Assembly (NCBI RefSeq): GCF_002102355.1
Contig: NZ_LQPT01000065.1
Location: 1-64,000 of the forward strand
Reading direction: 5' to 3'
Source: Mycobacterium sherrisii
Lineage (GTDB): Bacteria > Actinomycetota > Actinomycetes > Mycobacteriales > Mycobacteriaceae
DNA: 64,000 nucleotides
Part shown: piece after piece, positions 18,794 to 28,204 of the stretch
Layout of the letters: each line of letters begins with the position of its first letter
How positions within the stretch are numbered: the stretch's first letter is position 1
Notes under the pieces: model-generated
What the model was told of the DNA's origin: nothing
Databases searched by the model: none
What the model saw: only the letters and a program-made list of their open reading frames with translations
Made by a program: the position numbers and the translations under genes

Positions 18794-19765
18794 TTAAGCC
18801 GGGTCGCCGTCGTCGCGCTTCTTTTCCGCCTGCTGGGCCAGAAAACGCTCGAACTCGGCGCCTAGCTCGTCGCCGCTCGGGAGGTCCTCGTCATGGGTGA
18901 GTAACGACCTGTTTTCCTGAGCGTCGATGAAGGCATCGTACTGGCGCTCGAGTGCGGCCACCACTTGAGCGACCTCGGCGCTCGCCTCCACCTGCTCGTC
19001 GATTTTGGCCCGGATTTCCGCCGCCGCCTCGGTCAATGCCGACAGCGGCAAATCCAGCGCCGCGGTCTTGGCCACCTGCTCGAGCAGCGCCTGCGCGGCG
19101 GCGGGGTAGTCGGTCTGGGTCAGGTAGTGCGGCACGTGGACGGTGAAACCGACCACCTCGTGCCCGTGCTGGGCCATCCGGTACTCGAGCAAGTTCGATG
19201 CGCTACCGGGGACCTGAATCTCGGAGATCCAGGGCTGGAAATCGGCGATCAGGTCGCGGTTGTTGGAGTGCGCGGTCAGTGTGATCGGGCGGGTGTGCGG
19301 CACCGCCATCGGCACCGTGCCCAGCCCGATCGTCTGGCGCACTCCCAGCCGCTCGGCCAACAGGCGCACCGCGGTGATGAAGCGCTCCCACTTCAGGTCG
19401 GGCTCCATGCCGGCCAGCAGCAGGAACGGGGTGCCGACGCTGTCACGCAGCGCATACAGGCTCAGCTCCGGGTCGTCGTAGTTGGTGAAATGGTCGGTTT
19501 TGAACGTCATCAGCGGGCGCCGGGAGCGGTAGTCCAGCAGTTCGTCGATCGCGAACGACGCGACCAGCTCGGTGTCCAGGGCCCCCCTGAGGTGGTTCGT
19601 GGCCAGCCGTATCGCGTGGCCGGCATCGGAGAAGCCTTCCAGCGCGTGGACCAGCACCGGCCCACGGCCGTCCGAGGTCACCAGTTGGGGTGCCGGAAAT
19701 TCCAGCTCGTAGATGCCGGGTTGCCCTGGCTCGTAATACAGGTCGTCCTTGTGTTCGTCGGCCAC
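18794..19765 (-). CDS. PAC2-family protein (Rv2714-like)
   Basis: This 323-residue cytoplasmic protein belongs to the PAC2 family, related in fold to eukaryotic proteasome-assembly chaperones. Typical stretches are VLVHALEGFSDAGHAIRLA, SFAIDELLDYRSRRP and GLGTVPMAVPHTRP. The C-terminal 80 residues form a charged helix region. Mycobacteria have a proteasome, but a direct role for this protein is not established to my knowledge. It starts at GTG 19765 and leads the three-gene minus-strand cluster. Confidence 0.87.
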   Translation of the reverse strand: MADEHKDDLYYEPGQPGIYELEFPAPQLVTSDGRGPVLVHALEGFSDAGHAIRLATNHLRGALDTELVASFAIDELLDYRSRRPLMTFKTDHFTNYDDPELSLYALRDSVGTPFLLLAGMEPDLKWERFITAVRLLAERLGVRQTIGLGTVPMAVPHTRPITLTAHSNNRDLIADFQPWISEIQVPGSASNLLEYRMAQHGHEVVGFTVHVPHYLTQTDYPAAAQALLEQVAKTAALDLPLSALTEAAAEIRAKIDEQVEASAEVAQVVAALERQYDAFIDAQENRSLLTHDEDLPSGDELGAEFERFLAQQAEKKRDDGDPA

Positions 19766-19973
19766 CGGGTTCGCCTCCTCTCACCGAGTTCTCCAGGGTG
19801 CCCTAACAAGTGTCCTCCGAATCGGTCGGCACCCCTATCCGAAACGGGTTGACGCACGAACGTAATCCGGGCGGAACGTTGCCGTACACACCGGATCTGC
19901 CAGCAAATCTACCGTCGCGGCGCCGGGCGCCGAATTCCGCTCGCACCGCGGCGGTCAGGCATGATGGGACGCG

Positions 19974-20795
19974 ATGCGCGTCTCGATGCTGCTGCTCTGC
20001 CCGGTCGTCGGCCTCGCGACGCTGTTGGCGTCGTGTGACCGTCCGGTGCTGCACGGAGTGGGGCAGAACACACCACCGCCGCCGCCGACAACGAGCAAAC
20101 CGGTGCAGCATCTGGGCCAGCCCGAGCCGCCGGCGGTGGCGGCGCCGGTGGACCCGGACCGCCGGGTCGGCGCCATCTTCCTGGACGGCAGCACCCAACA
20201 CGTGTGCACCGGTTCGGTGTTGCATTCCACGACCGGCAACCTGGTGTTGACCGCCGCGCACTGCCTGGCGGGCGCCGCGCAGATCACCTTCGTGCCCGGC
20301 CTGTCCGGTGACGGGGCCCCGCCGGATCTGTTCACGGCGGACAATGTCTACCTGGACCCACGCTGGGTGGCCAGCAAAGACCCGCATGCCGATTACGCGA
20401 TCGCGCGGGTCAACGGGCACCACGGTTCGGTGGAGGCGTCCGCGGGCTTGGCGCTGACCTTGGGCACCGCGCCGCCGCCGAGCAGCCGCGTCACCGTGGT
20501 GGGCTATCCGAGCGGCGTCGGCGGCTCGCCGATCGGCTGTCAGGGCAAAACCACGATGACCGACGGTGGGTTCCCGTCGCTGGTGTGCCAGGGGATGGTC
20601 GGCGGCACCAGCGGCGCCCCCTGGGTCAGCGGTACCACCGTCGTCGGGCTGATCGGCGGGCTGGAACGCGGGGGGTGCGCCGAGGACGTGTCGTATTCGG
20701 CGCCGTTCGACGAGCACATCGCCGAGCTGCTGACCCGTGCCGAGGGCGGCGGTCCGGGCGATCCGGTGCCGGTCGACGTCGACGACACCTGTTGA
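19974..20795 (+). CDS. lipoprotein trypsin-like serine protease
   Basis: A 273-residue secreted protease. The signal peptide ends in a lipobox LLAS-C (Cys21), so it should be a lipoprotein. A proline-rich linker (residues 33-58) follows. The chymotrypsin-fold domain has the triad His96 (LTAAHC), Asp140 (HADYAIARV) and Ser213 (GGTSGAP). Four or more other cysteines could form disulfides. It is not part of the remembered M. tuberculosis gene order here (Rv2714 beside Rv2713), so it looks like an accessory gene of this lineage. It ends three bases from the convergent sthA stop. Confidence 0.88.
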   Translation: MRVSMLLLCPVVGLATLLASCDRPVLHGVGQNTPPPPPTTSKPVQHLGQPEPPAVAAPVDPDRRVGAIFLDGSTQHVCTGSVLHSTTGNLVLTAAHCLAGAAQITFVPGLSGDGAPPDLFTADNVYLDPRWVASKDPHADYAIARVNGHHGSVEASAGLALTLGTAPPPSSRVTVVGYPSGVGGSPIGCQGKTTMTDGGFPSLVCQGMVGGTSGAPWVSGTTVVGLIGGLERGGCAEDVSYSAPFDEHIAELLTRAEGGGPGDPVPVDVDDTC

Positions 20796-20798
20796 CCC

Positions 20799-22214
20799 TC
20801 AGCGTCGAAATTGGTTGAGCGCCCGTATTTTGTTCATCACGTCCAGCGCCGCCACCTTGTAGGCCTCGGAGAACGTCGGGTAGTTGAACACCGCGTCCAC
20901 CAGGTAGTCCACGGTGCCTCCGCAGCCCATCACGGCCTGGCCGATGTGCACCATCTCGGTGGCGCTGGTGCCGAAGATGTGCACGCCGAGCAGCTTGAGA
21001 TCGTCGGTGGACACCAGCAGCTTGAGCATGCCGTAGGAGTCGCCGGCAATCTGGCCGCGGGCCAGCTCCCGGTACCGCGCCACGCCGACCTCGTAGGGGA
21101 TCGAGTCCTTCGTCAGCTCCACCTCGGTGGCGCCCACGTAGGAGACCTCCGGAATCGAATAGATGCCGATGGGCTGCAGCTCGGTGATGCCTTCGGTGGG
21201 TTCGCCGAAGGCGTGATAAGCCGCCACCCGCCCCTGTTCCATGGACGTGGCGGCCAGCGCCGGGAACCCGATGACGTCGCCGACGGCATAGATGTGGGGC
21301 ACCTTGGTCTGGAAGAAGTCGTCGACATAGATCCGGCCGCGGTCGTCGGCCTCGAGTTCGGCCTTGTGCAGATCGAGGTGGTCGGTTTGGCCTTGCCGCC
21401 CAGCCGAATACATGACCGTCTCGGCGGGAATCTGTTTGCCGCTGGCCAACGTGGTGACGGTGCCCGCCGAGCCGACGTCGACGGCGGTTACCTCCTCACC
21501 GAACCGGAAGGTCACTGCCAGGTCGCGCAGGTGGAACTTGAGCGCCTCGACAACCTCGGGGTCGCAGAAATCCAGCATGTCGTCGTGCTTTTCGACGACG
21601 GTCACCTTGGTGCCCAGCGCGGCGAACATCGAGGCGTACTCGATGCCGATCACGCCCGCGCCGACGACCACCATCGAGGCGGGCAGGGACTTGAGATCCA
21701 GGATCCCGTCCGAGTCGAGCACCCGCTCCTCGTCGAACTCGACGCCGGACGGCCGCGCCGGCCGGGTGCCCGTGGCGATGACGATGTATTTGCCACTGAT
21801 GGTTAGCTTTTCGCGTCGCGTCGGGTCTTCGATTTCGATGGTGTGCGGGTCGACGAACCGTCCGTGCCCGATCAGCAGGTCGATGCGGTTGCGCATCAAC
21901 TGGTTGCGCACCACGTCGACTTCCTTGCCGATCACGTGCTGAGTACGCGCCAGCAGATCGGCCGGGGTGATCTTCTCTTTGACGCGATAGCTGGCGCCGT
22001 ACAGTTCCCGTTGGCTCATCCCGGTCAGGTAGAGAACCGCTTCCCGCAACGTCTTTGACGGGATGGTGCCGGTCTGGACGCACACGCCGCCTAGCATCTG
22101 GCCGCGTTCGACGATCGCGACCGACTTACCCAACTTGGCCGAGGCGATGGCGGCCTTCTGGCCGCCGGGCCCCGAACCGATGACCACCATGTCGTACTCT
22201 TGCGCCGACCCCAT
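20799..22214 (-). CDS. sthA: soluble pyridine nucleotide transhydrogenase SthA
   Basis: SthA, a flavoprotein of the pyridine nucleotide-disulfide oxidoreductase family, equilibrates NADPH and NADH in the cytosol. The 471-residue protein has FAD motif [16 protein letters not shown](P) motif [16 protein letters not shown]-binding [13 protein letters not shown] and the dimerisation domain. [13 protein letters not shown] keeps only the first cysteine of the usual redox CxxxxC pair, as expected for transhydrogenases rather than lipoamide or mercuric reductases. The ATG at 22214 gives [13 protein letters not shown]. Confidence 0.94.
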   Translation of the reverse strand: MGSAQEYDMVVIGSGPGGQKAAIASAKLGKSVAIVERGQMLGGVCVQTGTIPSKTLREAVLYLTGMSQRELYGASYRVKEKITPADLLARTQHVIGKEVDVVRNQLMRNRIDLLIGHGRFVDPHTIEIEDPTRREKLTISGKYIVIATGTRPARPSGVEFDEERVLDSDGILDLKSLPASMVVVGAGVIGIEYASMFAALGTKVTVVEKHDDMLDFCDPEVVEALKFHLRDLAVTFRFGEEVTAVDVGSAGTVTTLASGKQIPAETVMYSAGRQGQTDHLDLHKAELEADDRGRIYVDDFFQTKVPHIYAVGDVIGFPALAATSMEQGRVAAYHAFGEPTEGITELQPIGIYSIPEVSYVGATEVELTKDSIPYEVGVARYRELARGQIAGDSYGMLKLLVSTDDLKLLGVHIFGTSATEMVHIGQAVMGCGGTVDYLVDAVFNYPTFSEAYKVAALDVMNKIRALNQFRR

Positions 22215-22327
22215 GAGATAGACGATAAGGCCCCCGGCCGAGACTTTCTCTGCAGACGATCCCGCCGGCGCCGGTTTGCTCAGGGCGTCGGGGCTCTCGC
22301 CGAAACTAAGCCAGAATCTAAGCCGGG

Positions 22328-23557
22328 CTAAGCCGAGATGATGGCCGCCGCGGCGGCTCCGTGCGGCGCCGGTGCGGGCAGATGCTTGCGCGAGGCGAGC
22401 GCGAGCAACAGGCAGGTGAAACCAGCCAGCCCGGCGATCGACCACAACACGGCAATCACCGGGACCAGGCCGGCCAGCGCGGCGATGGCCGTGGGCAGCA
22501 GGAATCCCGCGTAGGCCAGCGAATAGAAGACACCCGTCAGTCCGGCCAGGTCGTCGTCGGTGGCGATGCGCTGCACCTCGAGCAGGCCGGAGACCTGGCC
22601 GATCCCGATTCCCACCCCGAGCACGAGGCTCGAGGCGATCCCGAGCCAGATCGATTGAACCGCGATGCTCAGCGTGACCAGGCCGAGCCCGCCGGCCAAC
22701 AGTGCCGTCGCCACGATCAACCCGCGCGCGCAGTGCTGACAGTGCACTCTGCGCGCGAACGGCTGCACGAGCGCCGAGGTGGCCAGGGCGATGATGGAGG
22801 CGGTCGTGGCGAAGACGAGACCGAAGGATCCGGCGGCCGCGAGCTGGGTGGGCAGATAGCCGTATCCGATTGCTGCGGACGCGAAAAGCCATGGCGCAGA
22901 AATCAAAATGATCCGACGAAACCGACCGTGCCCGACACCGGGGATCTTCAGCTGCGCGATCAAGGGGATATCGGTTGCCGCCTTGGGGCGCGTTTCGGGG
23001 GCCCGGGCGGTGATGTAGACGAACGGCGCGGCGCAGCCGATGTGGATGAGGAACGGCAGGGTTTCGGGGAGCGGGCCCCATTGGGCGATACATCCCGCGA
23101 CCAACGCGCCGGTGGCCGAACCGCACCCGAAGACGACGACGGTACGGCGCGCTCCCGCGCCCTCGCCGGCGCGCAAATCGTAAGGCGGCCGCGACAGCTC
23201 GGTCAGCCAGCTGGCACCCACTGCCATGGCGATCCCCACACCGACGCCCGAGAGCAGTCTTCCGGCGGCCAGCAACGGCACACCCCCGAGTGTCAGCAGG
23301 GTGCTCCCGGCAACCGTGCTCAGCACGCCGACAAGCATCAAAGTCTTGCGCCCGAGCCGGTCGGACAGGCGCCCCGCCACCAGGAGCGTGGGGATGAGAC
23401 CCAGGACATAGATGCCCAATAGCGCGTTGACCACCAGCGAGGAGTAATGGGCTCGCTGTTCGTACATGAGCAGCAATGGGCTGAATTGGTTTCCGCCCCA
23501 GCAACTTACGAAGATGGCCCCGAACACCATGAGCCACGGCCGACGCGCCACGGTCAC
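22328..23557 (-). CDS. MFS transporter
   Basis: A 409-residue, twelve-helix major-facilitator protein. It has the inter-helix motif A variant [14 protein letters not shown] between helices 2 and 3 and a matching inter-domain basic segment. The GTG start at 23557 overlaps the stop of the GntR gene as GTGA, so regulator and transporter are translationally coupled. Substrate unknown; drug or small-molecule efflux is possible but not shown. The pair is absent between sthA and the DUF4192 gene in the remembered M. tuberculosis order, so it is probably an insertion of accessory genes. Confidence 0.87.
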   Translation of the reverse strand: MTVARRPWLMVFGAIFVSCWGGNQFSPLLLMYEQRAHYSSLVVNALLGIYVLGLIPTLLVAGRLSDRLGRKTLMLVGVLSTVAGSTLLTLGGVPLLAAGRLLSGVGVGIAMAVGASWLTELSRPPYDLRAGEGAGARRTVVVFGCGSATGALVAGCIAQWGPLPETLPFLIHIGCAAPFVYITARAPETRPKAATDIPLIAQLKIPGVGHGRFRRIILISAPWLFASAAIGYGYLPTQLAAAGSFGLVFATTASIIALATSALVQPFARRVHCQHCARGLIVATALLAGGLGLVTLSIAVQSIWLGIASSLVLGVGIGIGQVSGLLEVQRIATDDDLAGLTGVFYSLAYAGFLLPTAIAALAGLVPVIAVLWSIAGLAGFTCLLLALASRKHLPAPAPHGAAAAAIISA

Positions 23558-24201
23558 AACACGCCCCGATGCGAAAAGACGTGCTGGTGCAGCACCGAGG
23601 CGTATCGCGTGGCATCGCCGCGGGACAGCGCAGCGACCAGTTGGCGATGCTCGCGAAGCGCCAGTTCGAGTTGCGACGGCCGGATGCGAATGAGTTGGTG
23701 GCGCAACCGCTGTTGACGATCGCGTAGCCGCGCCATGAAGTCGACGGCGATGCGGTTGCCCGAGGCTTCGACGACTGCCGAGTGAAAGGCGTCGTCCGCG
23801 ACGATGAAGCCGTCCACGTCATCGCCCTCGATGGCGGCGGCCTGCGTCTCCAGCAAATCCGACAGCAACGGGAGAAGCTCGGCGGTGCGTTCTTCGCGGA
23901 TGACGCGCTCGGCTGCCGACGATTCGATGGCCTCGCGCATCTCGAGGACGTCCTCGGATTCTCGGGGGGCCATCGGCCTGACCACCGCGCCTTTTCGGGA
24001 CAGCAGCTGCAACCAGTTCTCGGCCGCCAATCGTAGGAACGCCTCATGCACCGGCGTCCGGCTCAGCGACAACTGCTCGCAGACCATGCCTTCGCTGATC
24101 AGGGAGCCGGTCGGGAAGTGACCTTTGATCACCGCGGACTTGACGTAGTCGTACGCGCGGTGTGCGGCGCTGGTGCCACCACCATCGAGAGCGAGCTCCA
24201 T
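23554..24201 (-). CDS. GntR-family regulator, FCD type
   Basis: A 215-residue repressor or activator with an N-terminal winged helix ([34 protein letters not shown]). Its C-terminal all-helical FCD ligand-binding domain carries the metal/ligand pattern D.FH ([15 protein letters not shown]) and HRQLVAAL. The ATG at 24201 is chosen because the frame further upstream is not family-like and contains the operators. Two TGCATGCA palindromes lie 15-50 bases upstream, so the gene is probably autoregulated and controls the coupled MFS gene. Confidence 0.86.
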   Translation of the reverse strand: MELALDGGGTSAAHRAYDYVKSAVIKGHFPTGSLISEGMVCEQLSLSRTPVHEAFLRLAAENWLQLLSRKGAVVRPMAPRESEDVLEMREAIESSAAERVIREERTAELLPLLSDLLETQAAAIEGDDVDGFIVADDAFHSAVVEASGNRIAVDFMARLRDRQQRLRHQLIRIRPSQLELALREHRQLVAALSRGDATRYASVLHQHVFSHRGVL

Positions 24202-24215
24202 GACCCCACGATATC

Positions 24216-24250
24216 TTGCATGCATCGACTCTCGAAACGTTGCATGCAAC
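24216..24250. promoter_or_regulatory. paired palindromes, likely GntR operators
   Basis: TTGCATGCAT (24216-24225) and GTTGCATGCAAC (24239-24250, a perfect 12-base palindrome) share the core TGCATGCA, with centres 24 bases apart. They lie just upstream of the GntR-family start codon. FCD-type regulators commonly bind such short T..GCATGC..A palindromes. Confidence 0.7.
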
Positions 24251-24449
24251 ACACTGCGGGCCCCGGCGGCCGGGCGTGATACCTGCGGACGTCCCGACGG
24301 ATCCATCAAAGCCGCTCTGAGGCAATGCCTTTGGCGCGTCACGGGGTGTCATCGCTGACCCCTCACAGTTGAGCCTTTCTCCACAGGCGGATGGCTCGAC
24401 GGCATCGTGGGTGCGCAACCTGACGGTGGCGGCCAGCAGCGTGGGCCGC

Positions 24450-25508
24450 ATGACGCCGCATTCACCCGATTTCATACTCAACCGTCCGGGGGCGCTGATC
24501 GCCGCCCTGCCCGCCGTCCTCGGCTTCGTTCCGGAGAATTCGTTGGTCTTGGTGTCGTTGGACGCCGGCGAGTTGGGGGCGGTGATGAGGGTCGACCTGT
24601 CCGAGGAACTGTCCGCCGGCCTCGATCACCTCGCCGAGGTTGCCGCCGCAGCCCAGCCGCAGGCCGTGATCGTCGTGATCGTCAGCGAGGACGGCGCACA
24701 GTGTCCGTGTTGCAACGACGACTACCGGCATCTGTGCGCAGTGCTGGTAGAAGCGTTGGCGCAGCACCACATAGAGCTCTACGCGGCGCATGTGGTGGAT
24801 CGGGTGGCGCGCGGCGGGCGCTGGCATTGTGTGGACGGTTGCGGCGCCTGCGGTACCGTCGACGATCCGTCGGCCTCACCGCTGGCCGCCGCGGCCGTAC
24901 TGGAAGGGCGGCGGCTGTATCCGCGCCGTGCCGATCTGCAGGCCGTAGTGGCCGTCGAGGATTCGGCTCGCAGCGCCGCGCTGGCCGGGGTCCTTGCCCG
25001 TCAGGCGAGCGCGCGCCAGCAGGCGCAGGACGCGGATCCCCGGGGCTGCGCGCGTCGCGACGTGCGGGGCGCGATGGCCGCCGCCGCTCGCGTCGGCCGG
25101 GGCGACCCGCTGCCCGACGCGGAGCTGGCCGCCCTGGGCTGCGCGTTGACGGATGCCGCGGTCCGCGACACGTTGTACGCCTTGGCAATCGGCGCGACCG
25201 CCGGGGAGGCCGAGGCGTTGTGGGCCACGCTGGCGCGCACCCTGCCCGCGCCGTGGCGGGTCGAGGCGCTGGTGTTGCTGGCGTTCAGTGCGTATGTCCG
25301 CGGCGACGGCCCGTTGGCCGGGGTGTCGCTGGAGGCCGCGCTGCGCTGCGACTCCGAGCACCGGATGGCGCGCATGCTGGACACCGCGCTGCAGTCGGGC
25401 ATGCGACCCGAACAGATCCGGGAGCTCGCGGTGACCGGCCGCCGACTGGCCAGGCGCCTCGGTGTGCGGCTACCGCCGCAGCGGGCGCTCCGCCGTCGGG
25501 CGGGGTAG
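24450..25508 (+). CDS. DUF4192 protein (Rv2712c-like)
   Basis: A 352-residue actinobacterial protein of unknown function. The family N-terminus is LNRPGALIAALPAVLGFVPE followed by SLVLVSL. A cysteine-rich segment (CPCCNDDYRHLC, later CVDGCGACG) could bind metal. The C-terminal half is helical and alanine-rich, as in the rest of the family. The ATG at 24450 gives the same length as remembered for Rv2712c. It converges with ideR, the stops being only four bases apart. The first 80 bases upstream overlap open frame but lack family-like sequence. Confidence 0.83.
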   Translation: MTPHSPDFILNRPGALIAALPAVLGFVPENSLVLVSLDAGELGAVMRVDLSEELSAGLDHLAEVAAAAQPQAVIVVIVSEDGAQCPCCNDDYRHLCAVLVEALAQHHIELYAAHVVDRVARGGRWHCVDGCGACGTVDDPSASPLAAAAVLEGRRLYPRRADLQAVVAVEDSARSAALAGVLARQASARQQAQDADPRGCARRDVRGAMAAAARVGRGDPLPDAELAALGCALTDAAVRDTLYALAIGATAGEAEALWATLARTLPAPWRVEALVLLAFSAYVRGDGPLAGVSLEAALRCDSEHRMARMLDTALQSGMRPEQIRELAVTGRRLARRLGVRLPPQRALRRRAG

Positions 25509-25512
25509 GAGA

Positions 25513-26202
25513 TCAGACCTTTTCGACCTTGACCGCGTGCGCCATTTCGTGGGGCAGCGTGACGTTCTCGTGGCCGGGGATCAGGATGGTGACACCCGCG
25601 GGCCCGGTCTCGACGGTGACCCGGGCGTTGGGCACCACGCCGGCGTCCTTGAGCCGGGAGATCAGGTCGATGTCGCCCTGCACGTGCTCGGTGAGCTGAC
25701 GGACGACGACCGCAACCGGTGAACCCGCCGGTAATTCGGTCAGCCGGACCAGGTTCACCCCCTCGGCGCCGTAATCGGGACCCACGCCGAGATCCAGTAG
25801 GCCGGGGATCGGGTTGCCGAACGGCGAGGTCGTGGGGTTGTTGAGCACCTTCATCAGCCGGCGCTCGACGTCCTCGCTCATCACGTGCTCCCAGCGGCAG
25901 GCCTCGGCGTGCACTTCCTCCCACGGCAAACCGATGACGTCGACGAGCAGCCGCTCGGCGAGGCGGTGTTTACGCATTACGGAGATCGCCAGCGCCCTGC
26001 CCTTGTCGGTCAGTTCCAGGTGACGGTCGCCGGCGACGTGGAGCAGTCCGTCCCGCTCCATCCGCGAGACGGTCTGGCTGACGGTCGGTCCGCTCTGGTC
26101 GAGCCGTTCGGCGATCCTGGCACGCAGCGGCGTCACGCCCTCTTCTTCAAGGTCGTAGATGGTCCGCAGGTACATCTCGGTGGTATCAACCAGGTCGTTC
26201 AT
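25513..26202 (-). CDS. ideR: iron-dependent repressor IdeR
   Basis: IdeR, a DtxR-family regulator, binds DNA with Fe2+ to repress siderophore genes and activate iron-storage genes. The 229-residue protein has the winged helix (RIAERLDQSGPTVSQTVSRM), the dimerisation/metal domain with CRWEHVMSEDVERRL and HRLAERLL, and the C-terminal SH3-like domain (VRQLTEHVQGDIDLISRL). All expected metal-binding positions seem present. The ATG follows GGAGGGTGCTGA. It lies downstream of sigB on the same strand, but a strong hairpin separates them, so it probably has its own promoter. Confidence 0.97.
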   Translation of the reverse strand: MNDLVDTTEMYLRTIYDLEEEGVTPLRARIAERLDQSGPTVSQTVSRMERDGLLHVAGDRHLELTDKGRALAISVMRKHRLAERLLVDVIGLPWEEVHAEACRWEHVMSEDVERRLMKVLNNPTTSPFGNPIPGLLDLGVGPDYGAEGVNLVRLTELPAGSPVAVVVRQLTEHVQGDIDLISRLKDAGVVPNARVTVETGPAGVTILIPGHENVTLPHEMAHAVKVEKV

Positions 26203-26272
26203 TCAGCACCCTCCATTGACGCCGAGTCTACTTGGCCAGCTGCCGAAACGGGCTTAACGCCTCCTAGGCAGA

Positions 26273-26309
26273 ACAGTATGCCCGCCGCAGACCGCGGCGG
26301 GCATACTGT
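26273..26309 (-). terminator. 16-bp perfect hairpin after sigB
   Basis: ACAGTATGCCCGCCGC (26273-26288) is the exact reverse complement of 26294-26309, with a five-base loop. It lies 36 bases beyond the sigB stop and about 70 bases before the ideR start. No T-run follows. It should end sigB transcripts and separate the two regulators. Confidence 0.8.
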
Positions 26310-26344
26310 CGTGCTTCTCGGCTGGTGGGCCGCCTGCTCGGCGG

Positions 26345-27304
26345 CTAGCTGGCGTAGGAGCGCAGCCGGTCGGCGCGCTCGCCGTTGCGCAGCTTCGCCA
26401 TCACATCGCGTTCGATCTGGCGAACCCGTTCGCGGGACAGACCGAACAGCTTGCCGATCTGATCCAGTGTCCGCGGCTGGCCGTCATCCAAACCGAAACG
26501 CAACCGGATCACCTGATGCTCGCGCTCGTCGAGCGTGGCGAGCACGCTGCGGATGTCGGTGTGCAGCAGCTCGGCGATCACGGCGTTCTCCGCCGACATG
26601 GCCTCGGCGTCCTCGATGAAGTCGCCCAGCGGCGCCTCCTCCTCGGAACCGACCGGCATGTCCAGGCTCACCGGGTCGCGGCTGTGCTCGAGCAGGTCGT
26701 TGATCTTGTCGACCGGGATACCCGACTCGGCGGCCAGCTCCTCGTCGGTGGCTTCACGTCCCAGGTTCTGGTGCATCTCGCGCTTGATCCGCGCCAGCTT
26801 GTTGACCTGCTCGACGAGGTGGACGGGCAGCCGGATGGTGCGGCTCTGGTCGGCCATGCCCCGGGTGATGGCCTGCCGGATCCACCAGGTGGCGTAGGTG
26901 GAGAACTTGAATCCCTTTGTGTAGTCGAACTTTTCCATCGCGCGGATCAGCCCGAGGTTGCCCTCCTGGATCAAATCCAGCAGCGGCATCCCCCGGCCGG
27001 TGTAGCGCTTGGCCAGCGAGACCACCAGCCGCAGGTTCGCTTCCAGTAGGTGCCGGCGCGCCGCCTGCCCATCGCGTACGACGGCCGCGAGGTCGCGTTT
27101 GCGGTTCTCGCCGAGGCGCTTACGCGTCGCCAGTAGATGCTCGGCATACAGCCCGGCCTCGATACGCTTGGCCAGTTCGACCTCGTCCGCGGCGCTCAGC
27201 AGGGCCGTCTTTCCGATGCCGTTCAGATATACGCGCACGAGATCCGCTGCGGGGCTCTGAGCATCTAGATCGCTGTCGATCCTGCCTGTGAAAGCGTTCG
27301 CCAT
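26345..27304 (-). CDS. sigB: RNA polymerase sigma factor SigB
   Basis: SigB is the group-2, SigA-like sigma factor that directs stress and stationary-phase transcription. The 319-residue protein has regions 1.2 to 4.2: [16 protein letters not shown], the 2.3/2.4 core [17 protein letters not shown], and the region 4.2 helix-turn-helix [20 protein letters not shown]. It lacks the long acidic N-terminus of SigA. A SigE-type promoter lies upstream, agreeing with the known SigE-SigB cascade. Confidence 0.96.
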   Translation of the reverse strand: MANAFTGRIDSDLDAQSPAADLVRVYLNGIGKTALLSAADEVELAKRIEAGLYAEHLLATRKRLGENRKRDLAAVVRDGQAARRHLLEANLRLVVSLAKRYTGRGMPLLDLIQEGNLGLIRAMEKFDYTKGFKFSTYATWWIRQAITRGMADQSRTIRLPVHLVEQVNKLARIKREMHQNLGREATDEELAAESGIPVDKINDLLEHSRDPVSLDMPVGSEEEAPLGDFIEDAEAMSAENAVIAELLHTDIRSVLATLDEREHQVIRLRFGLDDGQPRTLDQIGKLFGLSRERVRQIERDVMAKLRNGERADRLRSYAS

Positions 27305-27339
27305 GGCGGCCTCCCGGTTGGCTTGTAACTGTCATGGAG

Positions 27340-27369
27340 TTAAACGACAGATCAGCCCTCAGAGTTCCC
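27340..27369 (-). promoter_or_regulatory. SigE-type promoter for sigB
   Basis: On the minus strand GGGAAC (27369-27364) and CGTTTAA (27346-27340) are 17 bases apart, matching the extracytoplasmic SigE pattern GGAAC...CGTT. It sits 36 bases upstream of the sigB start codon. Confidence 0.75.
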
Positions 27370-27443
27370 ACCGCTCCGTGATCTCACACGCCTTGACGTG
27401 CAGAAATGTCCCGACGACCTGAGAATGTCCTGAGAAGTACGGT

Positions 27444-27890
27444 TTACTGCCACTCGGGCGGAACAGGCCCGGAAGCGGTGTCGTACCCGCGGCCCGTCGA
27501 GCCCGGGTGCGGTTGCGGCGGGCGGTACGCCTCGATCGCGGGCCGTTCGGCGGTCGGGAACAGCGGGGTGCGGCGCACGTTGTCGAACCGGCGGGGCTCG
27601 TCCGAACGGCGTGGCGGCCGGTCGTTGGCGATCAGCACGGCCATCCAGGGCAACGGCACCGACGCGCCGACGATCAGAAGAGAGATCAGTCCGTTGTGCC
27701 AAGCGCCGTAGGCGAGCGCCGCCAGGATCAGCGCGGGCACGCGGAAAGCCATCAGCGTCAGGTACTTACGCACCCGCGCTCGATGCTGTTCTTCGTACGA
27801 AGGTTCGGCGGCCGTGATCAGTATCGGCCGGGCATGGTTGTGGTCGAAGTCGTCGAACCTGTCGAACCCCGAATCGGAGCCGCGCCTCAT
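27444..27890 (-). CDS. DUF3099 two-helix membrane protein (Rv2709-like)
   Basis: A 148-residue actinobacterial membrane protein of unknown function. It has a charged N-terminus, family motif ITAAEPSYEEQHRARVRKYL, two membrane helices (about residues 46-66 and 70-92), and a proline-rich cytoplasmic tail. The ATG at 27890 gives the same length as remembered for Rv2709. It lies upstream of sigB on the same strand and is divergent from the DUF3039 gene. Confidence 0.82.
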   Translation of the reverse strand: MRRGSDSGFDRFDDFDHNHARPILITAAEPSYEEQHRARVRKYLTLMAFRVPALILAALAYGAWHNGLISLLIVGASVPLPWMAVLIANDRPPRRSDEPRRFDNVRRTPLFPTAERPAIEAYRPPQPHPGSTGRGYDTASGPVPPEWQ

Positions 27891-27964
27891 CACTCCACTG
27901 TCCCACACCCGAGGGATTCCGGCTCAGCCGATTTTCTCCGTGCGGGCGGTGCACAATGTGACGT

Positions 27965-28204
27965 ATGCAGACCCAGACGATCGAGCGCACCGACACCGAC
28001 GAACGCGTCGACGACGGGACCGGCAGTGATACCCCCAAGTACTTCCACTACGTCAAGAAGGACAAGATCGCCGAGAGCGCGGTCATGGGGACGCATGTCG
28101 TCGCGTTGTGCGGTGAGGTATTTCCCGTGACGAAGGCCGCCAAGCCGGGTTCGCCGGTCTGCCCGGAATGCAAGAAAATCTACGAGCGGCTCAAGAAGGG
28201 CTGA
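27965..28204 (+). CDS. DUF3039 small protein (Rv2708c-like)
   Basis: A 79-residue actinobacterial protein of unknown function. The N-terminal third is acidic and likely disordered. The conserved core YFHYVKKDKIAESAVMGTHV is followed by a putative metal site, VALCGEVF...CPECKKIYE. It ends directly next to the convergent YihY-type gene. No ribosome-binding site is obvious; CACAAT seven bases before the ATG could be a -10 for a leaderless mRNA. Confidence 0.82.
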   Translation: MQTQTIERTDTDERVDDGTGSDTPKYFHYVKKDKIAESAVMGTHVVALCGEVFPVTKAAKPGSPVCPECKKIYERLKKG

